Assembly: GCA_023250195.1 (NCBI GenBank)
Contig: JAHFBF010000003.1
Span: 186,001-250,000 of the forward strand
Reading direction: 5' to 3'
DNA: 64,000 nucleotides
Source of the DNA: Candidatus Melainabacteria bacterium
Lineage (GTDB): Bacteria > Cyanobacteriota > Vampirovibrionia > 2-02-FULL-35-15
The position numbers and the translations under genes are program-made. A model generated the notes under the pieces. It was given only the letters and a program-made list of their open reading frames with translations, made no database searches and was not told where the DNA came from. Within the stretch, counting starts at the first letter, position 1; every line of letters begins with the position of its first letter. Positions 23,024-32,253 of the stretch are shown here, piece by piece.

Positions 23024-24111
23024 CTGGATGTAAGCCCGGCACCGGTTAACTCGCTGGCAATAAGTTTTTCAAGATCTTCTGGTCGTGAACTTTTACCCAG
23101 GGCATCTTCTGGTCTAATGAGTTTCTTTTTAACAAGATCTGCAAGCCCATTTTCCAGAGTAACCATTCCTAACCTTCCGCCTGTTTGAATCGAGGAATAT
23201 ATTTGAGCAGTCTTACCCTCGCGAATTAAATTTGCAATTGCAGGTGTATTAACCAAAATTTCCATTGCCATAACTCTTCCTGTGATTTGTCCCTGTGGGC
23301 CAAGTTTTGGAATTAATGTCTGGCTGAATACTGCTACAAGACTGTTGCTTAATTGAATCCTGATTTGCTGTTGCTGATCCGGAGGAAAAACATCTACAAT
23401 TCTGTCAATTGTCTGAGCAGCTGAACTTGTGTGTAGAGTAGCAAATACGAGGTGTCCTGTTTCTGCAGCTTTTAGTGCAAGAGCAATTGTTTCAAGGTCC
23501 CGCATTTCACCAACCAGAATCACATCAGGATCTTCTCTTAATGCCGCTCTTAAGGCATTATCAAAACTGTGAGTATCAGAACCAAGCTCTCTTTGGTTTA
23601 CTACCGATCTTTTACTTAGGTGAATATATTCTATAGGGTCTTCAATAGTAAGAATATGGTCAGAACGATTTTCATTTATCCAGCCTACCATTGTGGCAAG
23701 TGTGGTACTTTTACCCGAACCAGTAGGCCCTGTTACAAGAACCAGTCCACGTGGTTTTGTGCAGACCTGCTGACAGATTTTAGGAAGGTTTAATTGATCA
23801 AAGGTTGGGATTTTAGAAGTAATTGTTCTAAATGCAGCAGCAAATCCATTTCTATCTTTATAGGCATTAACCCGAAATCTTCCTAATCCATCAATTCCAT
23901 AACTGCAGTCCAACTCAAGCTTTTGTTCTAAAATTTTCTTTTGCTCAAGTGTTAATATGCTGAAGATTAATGTTTTTGTATCGTTTGCTGTAAGAGGTTC
24001 ATATTCTGTAGGGATAAGCTTTCCATCTATTCTTAAAACCGGCGGCATTCCTACACCAATATGCAGATCACTTGCTTTTTTTTGAATAACTAATTCCAGT
24101 AACTCTTTCAT
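23020..24111 (-). CDS. pilT: Type IV pilus retraction ATPase PilT
   Basis: 363 aa. ASDLHIGVGMPPVLRIDG (N-terminal PAS-like domain), Walker A GPTGSGKST, Asp box ILTIEDPIEYIH, Walker B VILVGEMRDLETI and the His box TGHLVFATLHT. It powers pilus retraction and twitching. The C-terminal helix (SRPEDLEKLIASEL) replaces the usual AIRNR..L..L. The RBS is AGGAAA after the upstream gene. The pair with the roadblock-domain membrane protein (15-nt gap) looks like an operon. Confidence 0.93.
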   Translation of the reverse strand: MKELLELVIQKKASDLHIGVGMPPVLRIDGKLIPTEYEPLTANDTKTLIFSILTLEQKKILEQKLELDCSYGIDGLGRFRVNAYKDRNGFAAAFRTITSKIPTFDQLNLPKICQQVCTKPRGLVLVTGPTGSGKSTTLATMVGWINENRSDHILTIEDPIEYIHLSKRSVVNQRELGSDTHSFDNALRAALREDPDVILVGEMRDLETIALALKAAETGHLVFATLHTSSAAQTIDRIVDVFPPDQQQQIRIQLSNSLVAVFSQTLIPKLGPQGQITGRVMAMEILVNTPAIANLIREGKTAQIYSSIQTGGRLGMVTLENGLADLVKKKLIRPEDALGKSSRPEDLEKLIASELTGAGLTSS

Positions 24112-24126
24112 TTTTTAATTTCCTGG

Positions 24127-25695
24127 TTACTCTTCAAATTCTGACAACTTCTTCAAGAGTTGACCCATATAAACTTCGCCGGTTCCCTTTGTTTGAATAG
24201 CAAGCAGTTTATCTTCAATGTTAGCCATTACTAAGGTTCCATTTTTTGATTCTAACAAAATATGAAGCAAACTGCCTTGTTTTGTTTTATTTATCTGTTT
24301 GTTGAATTGGGTGAATAACTGGCTTATTTTCTGAGGAATATTTTCGCTTTCAAGTGATTCTATCTTTTCATTCCAATCTTCTGATAATATACTTCCGTTG
24401 TAATTTAAGTACATTGATCCAATTATTTGATCGTTTTTATTTATTTCTTTAAGCTTTTGTCGAAAGATTTCTAAATCTTCATCAGAAATAACTGTCTCTG
24501 GTTCTGAAAATTCTTTCTTGATTTCAGTTTTTAAACTTTCTATTAACTCTTCTTTTATACTTTTAATACTTTCAATAATATTTTCTTTTGGTTCATTTGT
24601 ATCTTTTGGCTTTTCTTTGCTTTCATGAATTAATTTTAATTTAATTTCTTCCTCAAGTTCTTTCTTTAAAGTTTCTTTTATTTCTTCTATTTTCTCCGCA
24701 TCACTGATTTGTCTGAAACTTGCCTCATGAATATCTTCTGTTTCTATCTTTACTGAAATCTGTGGTTTAGGCAAAGAGTAAGGTCTCTTAACTTCTTTTT
24801 CTGTCTTCTTTTTGAGGGATTTTTCGGATTTTGATGAAGTTATTTTTTTAACAGCATCAAGAGATGAGTACTGCTCGAATATTGCAGAAAGCTCATCTTT
24901 TATATTACTCGGAGGAAATGTACTTATTTGTATAGGTTTTGGTTTTTCTATAGGAGTGTAAGTTGATTCCTCAATATTAATACCTGTTTCATCACGATCA
25001 AAAAATTCAGATTCTTTCTCAAGAGATTCTGTTTCATTTTTAGCAAACAGTTTACCTGAGCTTTCTTCAGGAAGGCTTTCAGAAGTTTTATTTATTTCAG
25101 GTTCAAATTCGAAAGGTTTCCAGAAACCCTCATCTGCTTCACTGTCTGAACTCTTGGTTTTAGGAGCTTTTACATTTTCAACAGCTTCTGTCCGAGATTT
25201 TGTTGTTTCTTTAGAATGAAGGCGATTTACTTTTGGCTTGTTTATTCCAAAGAAACCTTTTTTATATTTAGTTTCTGCCTTATTTTTTTTGGTCAACTCT
25301 TCGTCATATTTAAGACTGTAATTAGTCACTAATAGAATAAAAGAAAAAATGTTGGAAACAAATAATGCAAAAGTATTTAGATGAAACTCATCAGTTTTTA
25401 TTAAGAAAGAATGTTCGCCTGGCCAGCCAAGCGTATTAATTCCCCAGGCAGCAAAACAGATGACAAGAGTTGTAAGAAGATAAATAGCTGCAAGTATAAT
25501 TGCCTGGATAAAAGTAGTTTTTGGAAATAAAGTAATAACAGGAATAAAACTCAGACCAAATTCCCCAATAAATAATGAAACAAGAGAAATGATTCTTGAT
25601 TGTATGAAGTAATGTGGTGTTAATGCAACAACAATTATTCCAACAACCAGTAATGGAATGAAAAATATTATATTTGGTCCGGATAGTCGATACAT
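24127..25695 (-). CDS. Membrane protein with charged linker and roadblock/LC7-like C-terminus
   Basis: 522 aa in three parts. Residues 1-125 hold about four hydrophobic helices. Residues 130-410 are a very charged Glu/Lys-rich linker, partly coiled coil. Residues about 412-520 look like a roadblock/LC7 domain (IIGSMYLNYNGSILSEDW, LLHILLESKNGTLVMANIEDKLLAIQTKG), as in MglB and other small-GTPase regulators. Placed just upstream of pilT in one operon, it may anchor a polarity or motility regulator at the membrane. No MglA-like GTPase is in the window. I know no named family with this architecture. Confidence 0.75.
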   Translation of the reverse strand: MYRLSGPNIIFFIPLLVVGIIVVALTPHYFIQSRIISLVSLFIGEFGLSFIPVITLFPKTTFIQAIILAAIYLLTTLVICFAAWGINTLGWPGEHSFLIKTDEFHLNTFALFVSNIFSFILLVTNYSLKYDEELTKKNKAETKYKKGFFGINKPKVNRLHSKETTKSRTEAVENVKAPKTKSSDSEADEGFWKPFEFEPEINKTSESLPEESSGKLFAKNETESLEKESEFFDRDETGINIEESTYTPIEKPKPIQISTFPPSNIKDELSAIFEQYSSLDAVKKITSSKSEKSLKKKTEKEVKRPYSLPKPQISVKIETEDIHEASFRQISDAEKIEEIKETLKKELEEEIKLKLIHESKEKPKDTNEPKENIIESIKSIKEELIESLKTEIKKEFSEPETVISDEDLEIFRQKLKEINKNDQIIGSMYLNYNGSILSEDWNEKIESLESENIPQKISQLFTQFNKQINKTKQGSLLHILLESKNGTLVMANIEDKLLAIQTKGTGEVYMGQLLKKLSEFEE

Positions 25696-25715
25696 AGGTA
25701 GTTAATCACGTACTA

Positions 25716-28160
25716 TTAAACCCTGAATTTTGCCAGGAAGCAAGTAATAAGATGATTTTTTATTTTATTTACTTCATCTTCAATTTGTTTACTTGTAAGG
25801 GTTTGCTCAAAATCCTGCATTTTTACTCTGTATGTCAAGCTTCTATATTCTTTATCTAAATCATAAAGGCTGACAAGTTTTACACTTTGGACGAAGTTGG
25901 ATATTATTCTGATAATTTCATTTGAAATTGTATCAGCCTCGTACTTTTTTGAAATATCAATTGTTATATCTCTGATTACAGCAGGTTGTGAAGAGATTTT
26001 CTCAAATAAATGTGTTTTTTCTAAGTCACTTAATATTCCTTCAATATTAATTTCAAAAACCAAAACAGGCCATTTTAAGTCAAGTTTTTTCTCAAGTTGT
26101 GGATGTAAGCAGCCAAGTGTTCCAAGTATATTATTGTTAAAAGAAACAGCCAGTGAAAGCTTTGGGTGTAAAAAAGCTTCTTTGTGATGGATGAAACCTG
26201 CTTTGTATTTATTTCTTTCAAAGAAACTTTCTAGTATTCCCTTTCCTGTAAAAAACAAAATTTGGTTTGCTTCTCCTGATGAATGTTTGTTTGTAAACCA
26301 GGTTTCTTCATGTCCAGATATTACACCTGCTATCTTTGTGGTTTCTTCCACGCCGGTTTCTCTTTCGGATGATTTTCCTTTTAAGAAATAAACTTTACCA
26401 ATTTCAAAAAGTTTTACAGGATAAGTTTGATGACTGAAGTTTAATCTTAGTGCTTCCAAAAGTCCTGGGATTAGGCTTTGCCTTAAAATTGTATGTTCCC
26501 TTGAAAGTGGATTAAGCATAAGAATTGCCTCTTCTCTATTGAATGTAAATTCTTTGTTACTTAATACATTCTCACCTATAAGACTGCTTAAGTAAGCTTC
26601 AGAAAAACCTGCTGATAGAAAATGGCTTTTTATCTTTTTAAGCCCGGTATGTGTTTTTTTTGCAGCTAGGGTGGAAGGTGGAGGAAGAGCTTCTATCCGG
26701 TCATAGCCATATAGCCGGGTAATTTCCTCTATGAGATCTATGGGTCTATTGACATCATTTATTCTGCCGGATGGTACTGTAACCTCAATTTTGTCATCTT
26801 GAATAGAGTTGCACTTAAATTCTAATGACTCCAGTAATCCGACAATTTCTTTTATGCTTATATCTATCCCCAGAACCCTTTTAACTTCTTTTAGTGATAA
26901 TTGAATCTTGGCTTCTTTTTTTACAGGTTCTCCAGCTTGAACTATAGGACCAACTATAATTTTGTTGTTATCTTGTGCAGCTAATTCTTCTATAAGCTCA
27001 ATAGCTTTTAGAAGTGCATTGTAAGTAAAATTACTGTCTACACCTCTCTCAAAACGTTTTGAGGCATCTGTAGACAAGCCAATGGTTCTTGAACCCTTTC
27101 TTACTTTTAAAGGGCTAAAAACAGCTGCTTCAAGGACAATTTCTTTTGTGTTTTCAGTTACTTCTGAATCTTTTCCACCCATAATTCCAGCTACAGCTAC
27201 AGGGGTACTGCTATCTGCAATTACCAATACTGCTTCGGTTAATCCACGTTTTTTGCCATCCAGGGTTAAAATTTCTTCACCTTTTTTAGCAGTTCTTGAA
27301 ACAAGGAAGTCACCTTTTAGTTTTGTCTTATCATAAGCATGCATTGGCTGACCAAATGACCAATTTATATAGTTTGTAATATCTACAATATTATTTATAG
27401 CCTTAATGCCTACAGACTCAAGCAGCTTTTTTAGCCATTGTGGACTATCAGTAACTTTTATGTTTTGAATTGTAGCAGTATAAAAAAGAAAAGTATCTTT
27501 GGTGTTTTCAATTTTGCTTGAAATGCCTTTTACTGAATTATCAAATTTTGGAGCTTTGAAGCTTAATTCTTTCTTTTTTTTCTTTATTAGGGCACTGATT
27601 TCTTTGCTTAGACCATAAACTGAAAGTGCATCTCCTCTATTTGACCTGGAGGCTACCTCTAAAACAATATCCTGGCTTAATGAGAGGTAGTCAATTACAT
27701 TTTGACCAACTTGTGCTTCAGCGGGAAGAATTAAAATCCCATCTAACTCTTCCTGTGGTAACCCAAGCTCATTACCAGCACAAAGCATTCCAAATGACTC
27801 AATTTCACGAATTTTGCTTAATTTGATCTGGAGCTCGGATCCATCTTTTCTATTTATGACCATTGCTCCAGGAAGACAAACAGGGACCTTTTGTCCGACT
27901 TTAATATTTTTTGCTCCGCAAACTATTTGGAGTTTATTTTGTCCGTCTGTGGTTACTTTTGTGATTGAGAGGCGGTCGGCATTTGGGTGCTTATCTATAG
28001 TTAGGATTTCTCCGACGAGTATAGGACCCTTAAGTTTTGGACCCACTCTTTGAATATCTTCTACTTCAAAGGCTCCCATGGTCAGCTTTGAAGCAACTTC
28101 CTCGGGAGAAATGCCGTCTAAAGGTAAGAACTTGTTCAGCCAATTAATCGAGAGTTTCAT
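25716..28160 (-). CDS. pheT: Phenylalanyl-tRNA synthetase beta subunit
   Basis: 814 aa, the bacterial full-length form. EMAP/tRNA-binding domain near 40-150 (VGEILTIDKHPNADRLSITKV), B3/B4 editing domain (about 205-375), B5 domain (about 405-475), catalytic-like core and C-terminal FDX-ACB anticodon-binding domain (SSQPAVIRDITIDISKKY...TLTSKQIEDEVNKI). Pairs with PheS to charge tRNA-Phe. pheS is not adjacent, unlike in many bacteria. Confidence 0.96.
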   Translation of the reverse strand: MKLSINWLNKFLPLDGISPEEVASKLTMGAFEVEDIQRVGPKLKGPILVGEILTIDKHPNADRLSITKVTTDGQNKLQIVCGAKNIKVGQKVPVCLPGAMVINRKDGSELQIKLSKIREIESFGMLCAGNELGLPQEELDGILILPAEAQVGQNVIDYLSLSQDIVLEVASRSNRGDALSVYGLSKEISALIKKKKKELSFKAPKFDNSVKGISSKIENTKDTFLFYTATIQNIKVTDSPQWLKKLLESVGIKAINNIVDITNYINWSFGQPMHAYDKTKLKGDFLVSRTAKKGEEILTLDGKKRGLTEAVLVIADSSTPVAVAGIMGGKDSEVTENTKEIVLEAAVFSPLKVRKGSRTIGLSTDASKRFERGVDSNFTYNALLKAIELIEELAAQDNNKIIVGPIVQAGEPVKKEAKIQLSLKEVKRVLGIDISIKEIVGLLESLEFKCNSIQDDKIEVTVPSGRINDVNRPIDLIEEITRLYGYDRIEALPPPSTLAAKKTHTGLKKIKSHFLSAGFSEAYLSSLIGENVLSNKEFTFNREEAILMLNPLSREHTILRQSLIPGLLEALRLNFSHQTYPVKLFEIGKVYFLKGKSSERETGVEETTKIAGVISGHEETWFTNKHSSGEANQILFFTGKGILESFFERNKYKAGFIHHKEAFLHPKLSLAVSFNNNILGTLGCLHPQLEKKLDLKWPVLVFEINIEGILSDLEKTHLFEKISSQPAVIRDITIDISKKYEADTISNEIIRIISNFVQSVKLVSLYDLDKEYRSLTYRVKMQDFEQTLTSKQIEDEVNKIKNHLITCFLAKFRV

Positions 28161-28388
28161 AAAGCAAAATACCTAAGAAAATTATGACACAGGTCGACTA
28201 AAAATTTTGCAAAGGCACTTTATAAAAAACTTGAAATATCTAGGGGAATTGCAGATAAACTGCTGTTATAATCAAAAGCTTGTTAATAAGGTTATTTTTT
28301 CTAGTTAAACAAATACGAAAAGTTTAAAAAAGGGAATAAGTCTTATTAATAAAGATAAAAAATCAAATTAAAAACGGAGAAATAAAAA

Positions 28389-28418
28389 TGAAAATGAAAG
28401 GAGTAAAAATAGCTTAGT
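28389..28418 (+). CDS. Putative leader peptide of speD (9 codons)
   Basis: ATG behind GGAG (28377-28380) with an 8-nt spacer, encoding MKMKGVKIA, then TAG at 28416-28418. The RBS quality suggests translation. The stop codon directly abuts the outer helix of the following RNA structure, so ribosome occupancy could control folding. If TAG were read through, the frame stays open for 24 more codons to TAA 28491-28493. Confidence 0.45.
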
Positions 28419-28543
28419 TACTACCACCTAACGGTGACTGCCCAATTCCGGCCAAACGAAAATTTTGGAAATTAAACTGGGCACAATGGTAATAGTAAAA
28501 GTACAAAACAAATCAGGAAAAAATTTTAGGAATTTGTTTTGTA
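28419..28543 (+). ncRNA. Candidate structured leader (riboswitch-like) of speD
   Basis: Outer helix TTACTACCA (28419-28427) with TGGTAATAGTAA (28488-28499, bulged). Inside it TGCCCA (28440-28445) pairs with TGGGCA (28479-28484), enclosing CCAAA (28453-28457) with TTTGG (28465-28469). Unpaired CTAACGGTGAC and ATTCCGG could form a ligand pocket. A separate 11-bp hairpin follows: ACAAAACAAAT (28504-28514) with ATTTGTTTTGT (28533-28543), then the speD RBS GGAGG. It does not match any riboswitch class I can recall. A polyamine or SAM signal would be logical but is inference. Confidence 0.5.
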
Positions 28544-28564
28544 AAAGGCTGGAGGAAAGAAACA

Positions 28565-28993
28565 ATGTTTGGACCACATTTATTATTAGAAGGCTACGGT
28601 TCTCCAAAAGAGAAACTCTCTGACGTGAGTATGATTAGTGAACTTTTAGATATATTTCCTAAAAAACTTGCAATGACAAAAATAATGCCCCCATATGTAT
28701 TTAAATATGATGGTGGAGAAGTAAAGGAAGACTGGGGTATTAGTGGAGTTGTATTAATTGCTGAGTCACATATTGCTTTACATACATTTCCTGAAAAAGA
28801 ATTTTTTACCCTTGATATTTTTTCCTGTAAAGACTTTGACGTAAGAATTGCTGTAGATTTTGCCCTGGATTTTCTGCTTCCTGTTCATTTTGATGAAACA
28901 GTTATCACAAGAGGTAGGGAATTTCCACGTTCAATCGGACGTGCTGCAAAAATCGTAAATCAAGAGCGACGCAGAATAGCGAGTGTTAAATAA
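28565..28993 (+). CDS. speD: S-adenosylmethionine decarboxylase proenzyme SpeD
   Basis: 142 aa, class 1b. The autocleavage site is in AESHIALHTFPE: Ser68 becomes the pyruvoyl group, with His73, and the catalytic Cys in LDIFSC (Cys88) also present. It makes decarboxylated SAM, the aminopropyl donor for spermidine. RBS GGAGG lies 8 nt from ATG. The 285-nt structured leader implies regulation. A second, inactive-looking homologue is at 44642. speE is not in the window. Confidence 0.95.
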   Translation: MFGPHLLLEGYGSPKEKLSDVSMISELLDIFPKKLAMTKIMPPYVFKYDGGEVKEDWGISGVVLIAESHIALHTFPEKEFFTLDIFSCKDFDVRIAVDFALDFLLPVHFDETVITRGREFPRSIGRAAKIVNQERRRIASVK

Positions 28994-29017
28994 CGGAAAG
29001 GATTTGTCCTTCGAATA

Positions 29018-30469
29018 TTAAACAGGTTTCATCGTTGGGAAAGCTATAACATCTCTAATACTTGCAGAATTTGTAAGTATCATTATAAGTCTATCGATTC
29101 CAATTCCCAACCCACCTGTAGGAGGCAATCCATATTCAAGTGCAGTTATAAAGTCTATGTCCAGTGGATGAGCTTCATGATCACCGGAAACTTTTTTCTT
29201 TGCCTGCTCCTCTAGTCTTTTTCTTTGGTCCAATGGATCTGTTAATTCTGAAAAACTATTTGCAAGCTCCCAGCCATTCATATAAAGTTCAAATCTTTCA
29301 ACTAATCCATTTATAGAACGGTGTTTTTTTGCAAGTGGTGATACTTCAAGTGGAAAATCTTTTACAAATGTTGGCTGGATTAGTTTTGATTCTACGGTTT
29401 TTTCAAAGACTTCAATAATTTTTTCACAGGGGGCATCAGATAAATCAACCTTGGCATGTTCTTTAATTAGATCCAGCATCGAAATTCTTGCCCACGGCTT
29501 TTCAAAATCAATGATTTTTCCCTGATATTCTATCTGTAATTTACCGTGAATTTGTAAGCAGATAGTTTTAATTAAATCTTCTGTTAAATTCATCATGTCA
29601 TTGTAATCAGCATAGGCTTCATAAAGTTCTATAGATGTAAATTCCGGATTGTGTTTGGTAGAGATTCCTTCATTTCTAAAAATCCTTCCAAGCTCATAAA
29701 CTTTTTCAAAACCGCCTACTACGAGTCTCTTTAAGTGAAGCTCAGTGGCAATTCTAAGATAAAGATCCATCCCAAGTGCATTGTGATGAGTTACAAATGG
29801 TCTTGCTTCTGCTCCACCTGCTTCTACCTGTAAAACAGGAGTATCAATTTCAATATAATCTTTTGCATTTAAATAGTTTCTAAGTCCTGAGATTATTTGT
29901 GCTCGCTTTTTAAAGGTTTCCTTTGTGGTCGATGTAACAATTAAATCAAGATATCTTTGACGGTACCTCGTTTCTATGTCGTGAATCCCTAAATGCCTTT
30001 TCTTTCCTTCAATAATTTCAGGAAGAGGTAATAAAGATTTACAAAGTAAAGTCACCTCGCTTACTTTTATAGAAAGCTCTCCGCGAGGGGTTCTTCTGAC
30101 TGTGCCGGTCGCTCCAATAAAATCACCTTTGTCAAGAAGAGGTAAAAACTCAGTTAACTTTTTATCCAGTTTTTCTTTGTCACAATAGAGTTGGATTTTT
30201 CCCGAATCATCATAAAGATCAATAAATATCCAGTCATTCCTTTCATTATGAATTCTTCCTGAAACTATTACTTTGTCGTTTGTTTCCTGGCTATTTTGAA
30301 GATCTTTGTATTTGTTTTGAAGCTCGATAGCTTTATGAGTTCGGGAGAATTTATAGGGATAAGGATCAATCCCAAGGCTTTTTATTTTTTCAAGTTTTTG
30401 AAGGCGTTGCTCTCTTAAACGTGAAGATGATTCGTGTTCTGTTTGGATTTGAGGGTCTTTGGTTGACAT
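29018..30469 (-). CDS. lysS: Lysyl-tRNA synthetase, class II
   Basis: 483 aa. OB-fold anticodon-binding domain ([28 protein letters not shown]), motif 2 region ([28 protein letters not shown]) and motif 3 ([22 protein letters not shown]). The -10-like TATAAT at 30480-30485 is 10 nt before ATG, giving a very short leader. A perfect 28-bp palindrome (P3) follows upstream. Confidence 0.96.
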   Translation of the reverse strand: MSTKDPQIQTEHESSSRLREQRLQKLEKIKSLGIDPYPYKFSRTHKAIELQNKYKDLQNSQETNDKVIVSGRIHNERNDWIFIDLYDDSGKIQLYCDKEKLDKKLTEFLPLLDKGDFIGATGTVRRTPRGELSIKVSEVTLLCKSLLPLPEIIEGKKRHLGIHDIETRYRQRYLDLIVTSTTKETFKKRAQIISGLRNYLNAKDYIEIDTPVLQVEAGGAEARPFVTHHNALGMDLYLRIATELHLKRLVVGGFEKVYELGRIFRNEGISTKHNPEFTSIELYEAYADYNDMMNLTEDLIKTICLQIHGKLQIEYQGKIIDFEKPWARISMLDLIKEHAKVDLSDAPCEKIIEVFEKTVESKLIQPTFVKDFPLEVSPLAKKHRSINGLVERFELYMNGWELANSFSELTDPLDQRKRLEEQAKKKVSGDHEAHPLDIDFITALEYGLPPTGGLGIGIDRLIMILTNSASIRDVIAFPTMKPV

Positions 30470-30508
30470 ATAGATAATTATTATATGACTATATGTTGGA
30501 AAACAAAA

Positions 30509-30536
30509 GTAGAGGCGCGATTAATCGCGCCTCTAC
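30509..30536. repeat. 28-bp perfect palindrome P3 (GTAGAG family)
   Basis: Arm GTAGAGGCGCGATT and its complement, centre ATTAAT. Between lysS and the DUF561 gene, both on the minus strand. Confidence 0.85.
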
Positions 30537-30552
30537 AAGTAATAAATGTTAT

Positions 30553-31350
30553 TTAAACCTTTATAGCAGGTGTTTTTATGTATTCCAAATATTGTGGAGC
30601 AAAACTATTTACACTGCCTACAACTTCTTTAACCCTCTTTGTCATTTCAGCCTGGGTTTGTAGTGAGTTAATGTAGTTGCCTACTCCCACTCCGTTTGCA
30701 CCCATTGAAATTGCAAGCGGGGCAGTGGTAGGGGTAATGCCGCTTGCAGTAATAATATTTGCATTTGGAAGAATTTTTCTAAGTTCTATTGTGTTTGTCA
30801 GGGTTGAAGCGGCTTTTAGAATATCCAGATAGCTTTGATCTTTTCTTTCGGTGTCAGGAATCTCTGGTGCAAAGCCTTCAGTTTGAATAATGTCAGCACC
30901 AGCAATAGCAAGATCTTTTGCAAGGCTAAGTTGATTTTCCATTTCAAGTGTTGCTGGTACTGTAACAGAAATTATTATATCTTTTGGGACTGACTTTCTG
31001 ACAAATTGTAATATCTCAAGGATTGCTGAGGGTGTAAACATTTCCCCTTCTGCATAAAAGCTTTCATAGTTTCCGACCTCCAATACATCAGCTCCAAGTG
31101 ATTGAGCTGCAATTAATTTTAAAGGATCAATGCTTGAAACAAAAATGGGTAGTTCTACAGATGCTTTAACAGCTTTTATGATTTCAGGATCATCACAAAT
31201 ATCAAGAGCAGAAGCTCCGCCGGACTCAGCTGCTAATGAGATGCTTATTGTTTTTTGTTTATCGTAGTTTTTAATTCCTGAAATTACTTTTACGAAATTT
31301 TTATTTTTTAGTGCAGTTAAAACTTTTTGTTTGTTTCCTGAATTTGACAT
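30553..31350 (-). CDS. DUF561/Ycf23 family TIM-barrel protein
   Basis: 265 aa. VLTALKNKNFVKVISGIKNYD, LAAESGGASALDICDDPEI, LGADVLEVGNYESFYAEG and ANIITASGITPTTAPLAISMGANGVGVGNYIN match the Ycf23/DUF561 family, known from Cyanobacteria and algal plastids; its barrel resembles ThiG and TrpC-type folds. Biochemical role unknown. Within the window this is the best pointer to a cyanobacterial relative. RBS GAGG lies about 7 nt before ATG. Confidence 0.88.
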   Translation of the reverse strand: MSNSGNKQKVLTALKNKNFVKVISGIKNYDKQKTISISLAAESGGASALDICDDPEIIKAVKASVELPIFVSSIDPLKLIAAQSLGADVLEVGNYESFYAEGEMFTPSAILEILQFVRKSVPKDIIISVTVPATLEMENQLSLAKDLAIAGADIIQTEGFAPEIPDTERKDQSYLDILKAASTLTNTIELRKILPNANIITASGITPTTAPLAISMGANGVGVGNYINSLQTQAEMTKRVKEVVGSVNSFAPQYLEYIKTPAIKV

Positions 31351-31404
31351 TTAATACCTCGCTTTTTAATCCCTGTAACTTATGTCATTTTACAACAGAA
31401 AAGC

Positions 31405-32178
31405 TTAAAACCTAACTTCTACTTTATCACCGGTTTTTGCATTTGTTGCTTTTGCTACATTACCTTTGTTAATAAACAGCTCTAGATAACTATGGCTTCC
31501 CTTAATTGCAAATAGCTTATTTGGTTCAGCTTCAGAATAATTTGAGATAAATCCTTTAAAGTCGAGATTTTTAAACCTGCCGGAGATTTTATTTGGAAGA
31601 CTTGAGCTGGAAATATTTGTGATGATATTTCCAAAATGATCTATATGTTTTACTATTCCGACACAACCTTTTTCGGTCTTTGTAAAGTCATTTGATTGTA
31701 ATTTAACTAGCTCTTCTTTTTGCAATAGTTTTCCGAAATCTTTTGTAGTAGTTCCTTTTGCCAGATGTGCTGCAACAGGGGCAAAGATGTCTCTCCCATG
31801 AAATGTCTGACTTATATTAGGTAACCAGTATTTTTTTTCTGTCAGTTCAATAATGTTTATAACTTCCTCTTTTTCTAATATGCTTGTAAAAATTCCATTG
31901 TCAGGACCAATAAAAAAATAATTTCTTGTTTCAAATAAAATTGGTTTTCTTTCACTTCCAACACCAGGATCTACTACACATAAATGTATTGTTCCATGAG
32001 GGAAATAATGATAGGAGTTTTCAATTATCCAGCTTGCCTGCCAGATATCCTGAGGTGCAATATTGTGAGTAACATCAATAATCTTTGCATATGGAAAAAT
32101 ATTTAAAATTACACCTTTTACAACTCCTACGTAAGGGTCAACCTCACCAAAATCTGTTGTTAAGGTAATGATTTGCAT
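31405..32178 (-). CDS. SAM hydroxide adenosyltransferase (DUF62 family)
   Basis: 257 aa. TLTTDFGEVDPYVGVVKGVI at the start, VDPGVGS, FIGPDNGIFT and TFHGRDIFAPVAAHLA in the N-terminal domain, then IDHFGNIITNIS in the C-terminal barrel. These enzymes hydrolyse SAM to adenosine and methionine (chlorinase/fluorinase relatives lacking the halide site). TATAAT lies 8 nt before ATG, suggesting a leaderless mRNA. Confidence 0.9.
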   Translation of the reverse strand: MQIITLTTDFGEVDPYVGVVKGVILNIFPYAKIIDVTHNIAPQDIWQASWIIENSYHYFPHGTIHLCVVDPGVGSERKPILFETRNYFFIGPDNGIFTSILEKEEVINIIELTEKKYWLPNISQTFHGRDIFAPVAAHLAKGTTTKDFGKLLQKEELVKLQSNDFTKTEKGCVGIVKHIDHFGNIITNISSSSLPNKISGRFKNLDFKGFISNYSEAEPNKLFAIKGSHSYLELFINKGNVAKATNAKTGDKVEVRF

Positions 32179-32192
32179 TGTGATACATTATA
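32179..32192 (-). promoter_or_regulatory. -10 box 8 nt before the DUF62 start
   Basis: TATAAT on the minus strand (32187-32192), 8-nt spacer, then ATG 32178; no RBS. Confidence 0.6.
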
Positions 32193-32200
32193 TTTGATGT

Positions 32201-32230
32201 CGTAGAGGCGTTGCATGCAACGCCTCTACG
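32201..32230. repeat. 30-bp perfect palindrome P4 (GTAGAG family)
   Basis: Arm CGTAGAGGCGTTGCA and its complement, centre GCATGC. Lies just upstream of the DUF62 promoter and downstream of the gene at 32254. Confidence 0.85.
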
Positions 32231-32253
32231 GGTTAACAATAGTTTATTTAATG

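Larger units (their letters stand above)
28161..28564 (+). promoter_or_regulatory. speD upstream region, with a 285-nt leader
   Basis: The 404-nt gap has an extended -10 (TGT then TATAAT, 28265-28273), a small ORF, nested helices and a long hairpin, described separately. From about 28161 to 28250 I see only the start region of the divergent pheT. Confidence 0.6.

Noticed and set aside
28416-28418. TAG as a pyrrolysine codon
   Set aside because: No pyl genes in the window and no known Pyl protein context; ordinary termination is simpler.
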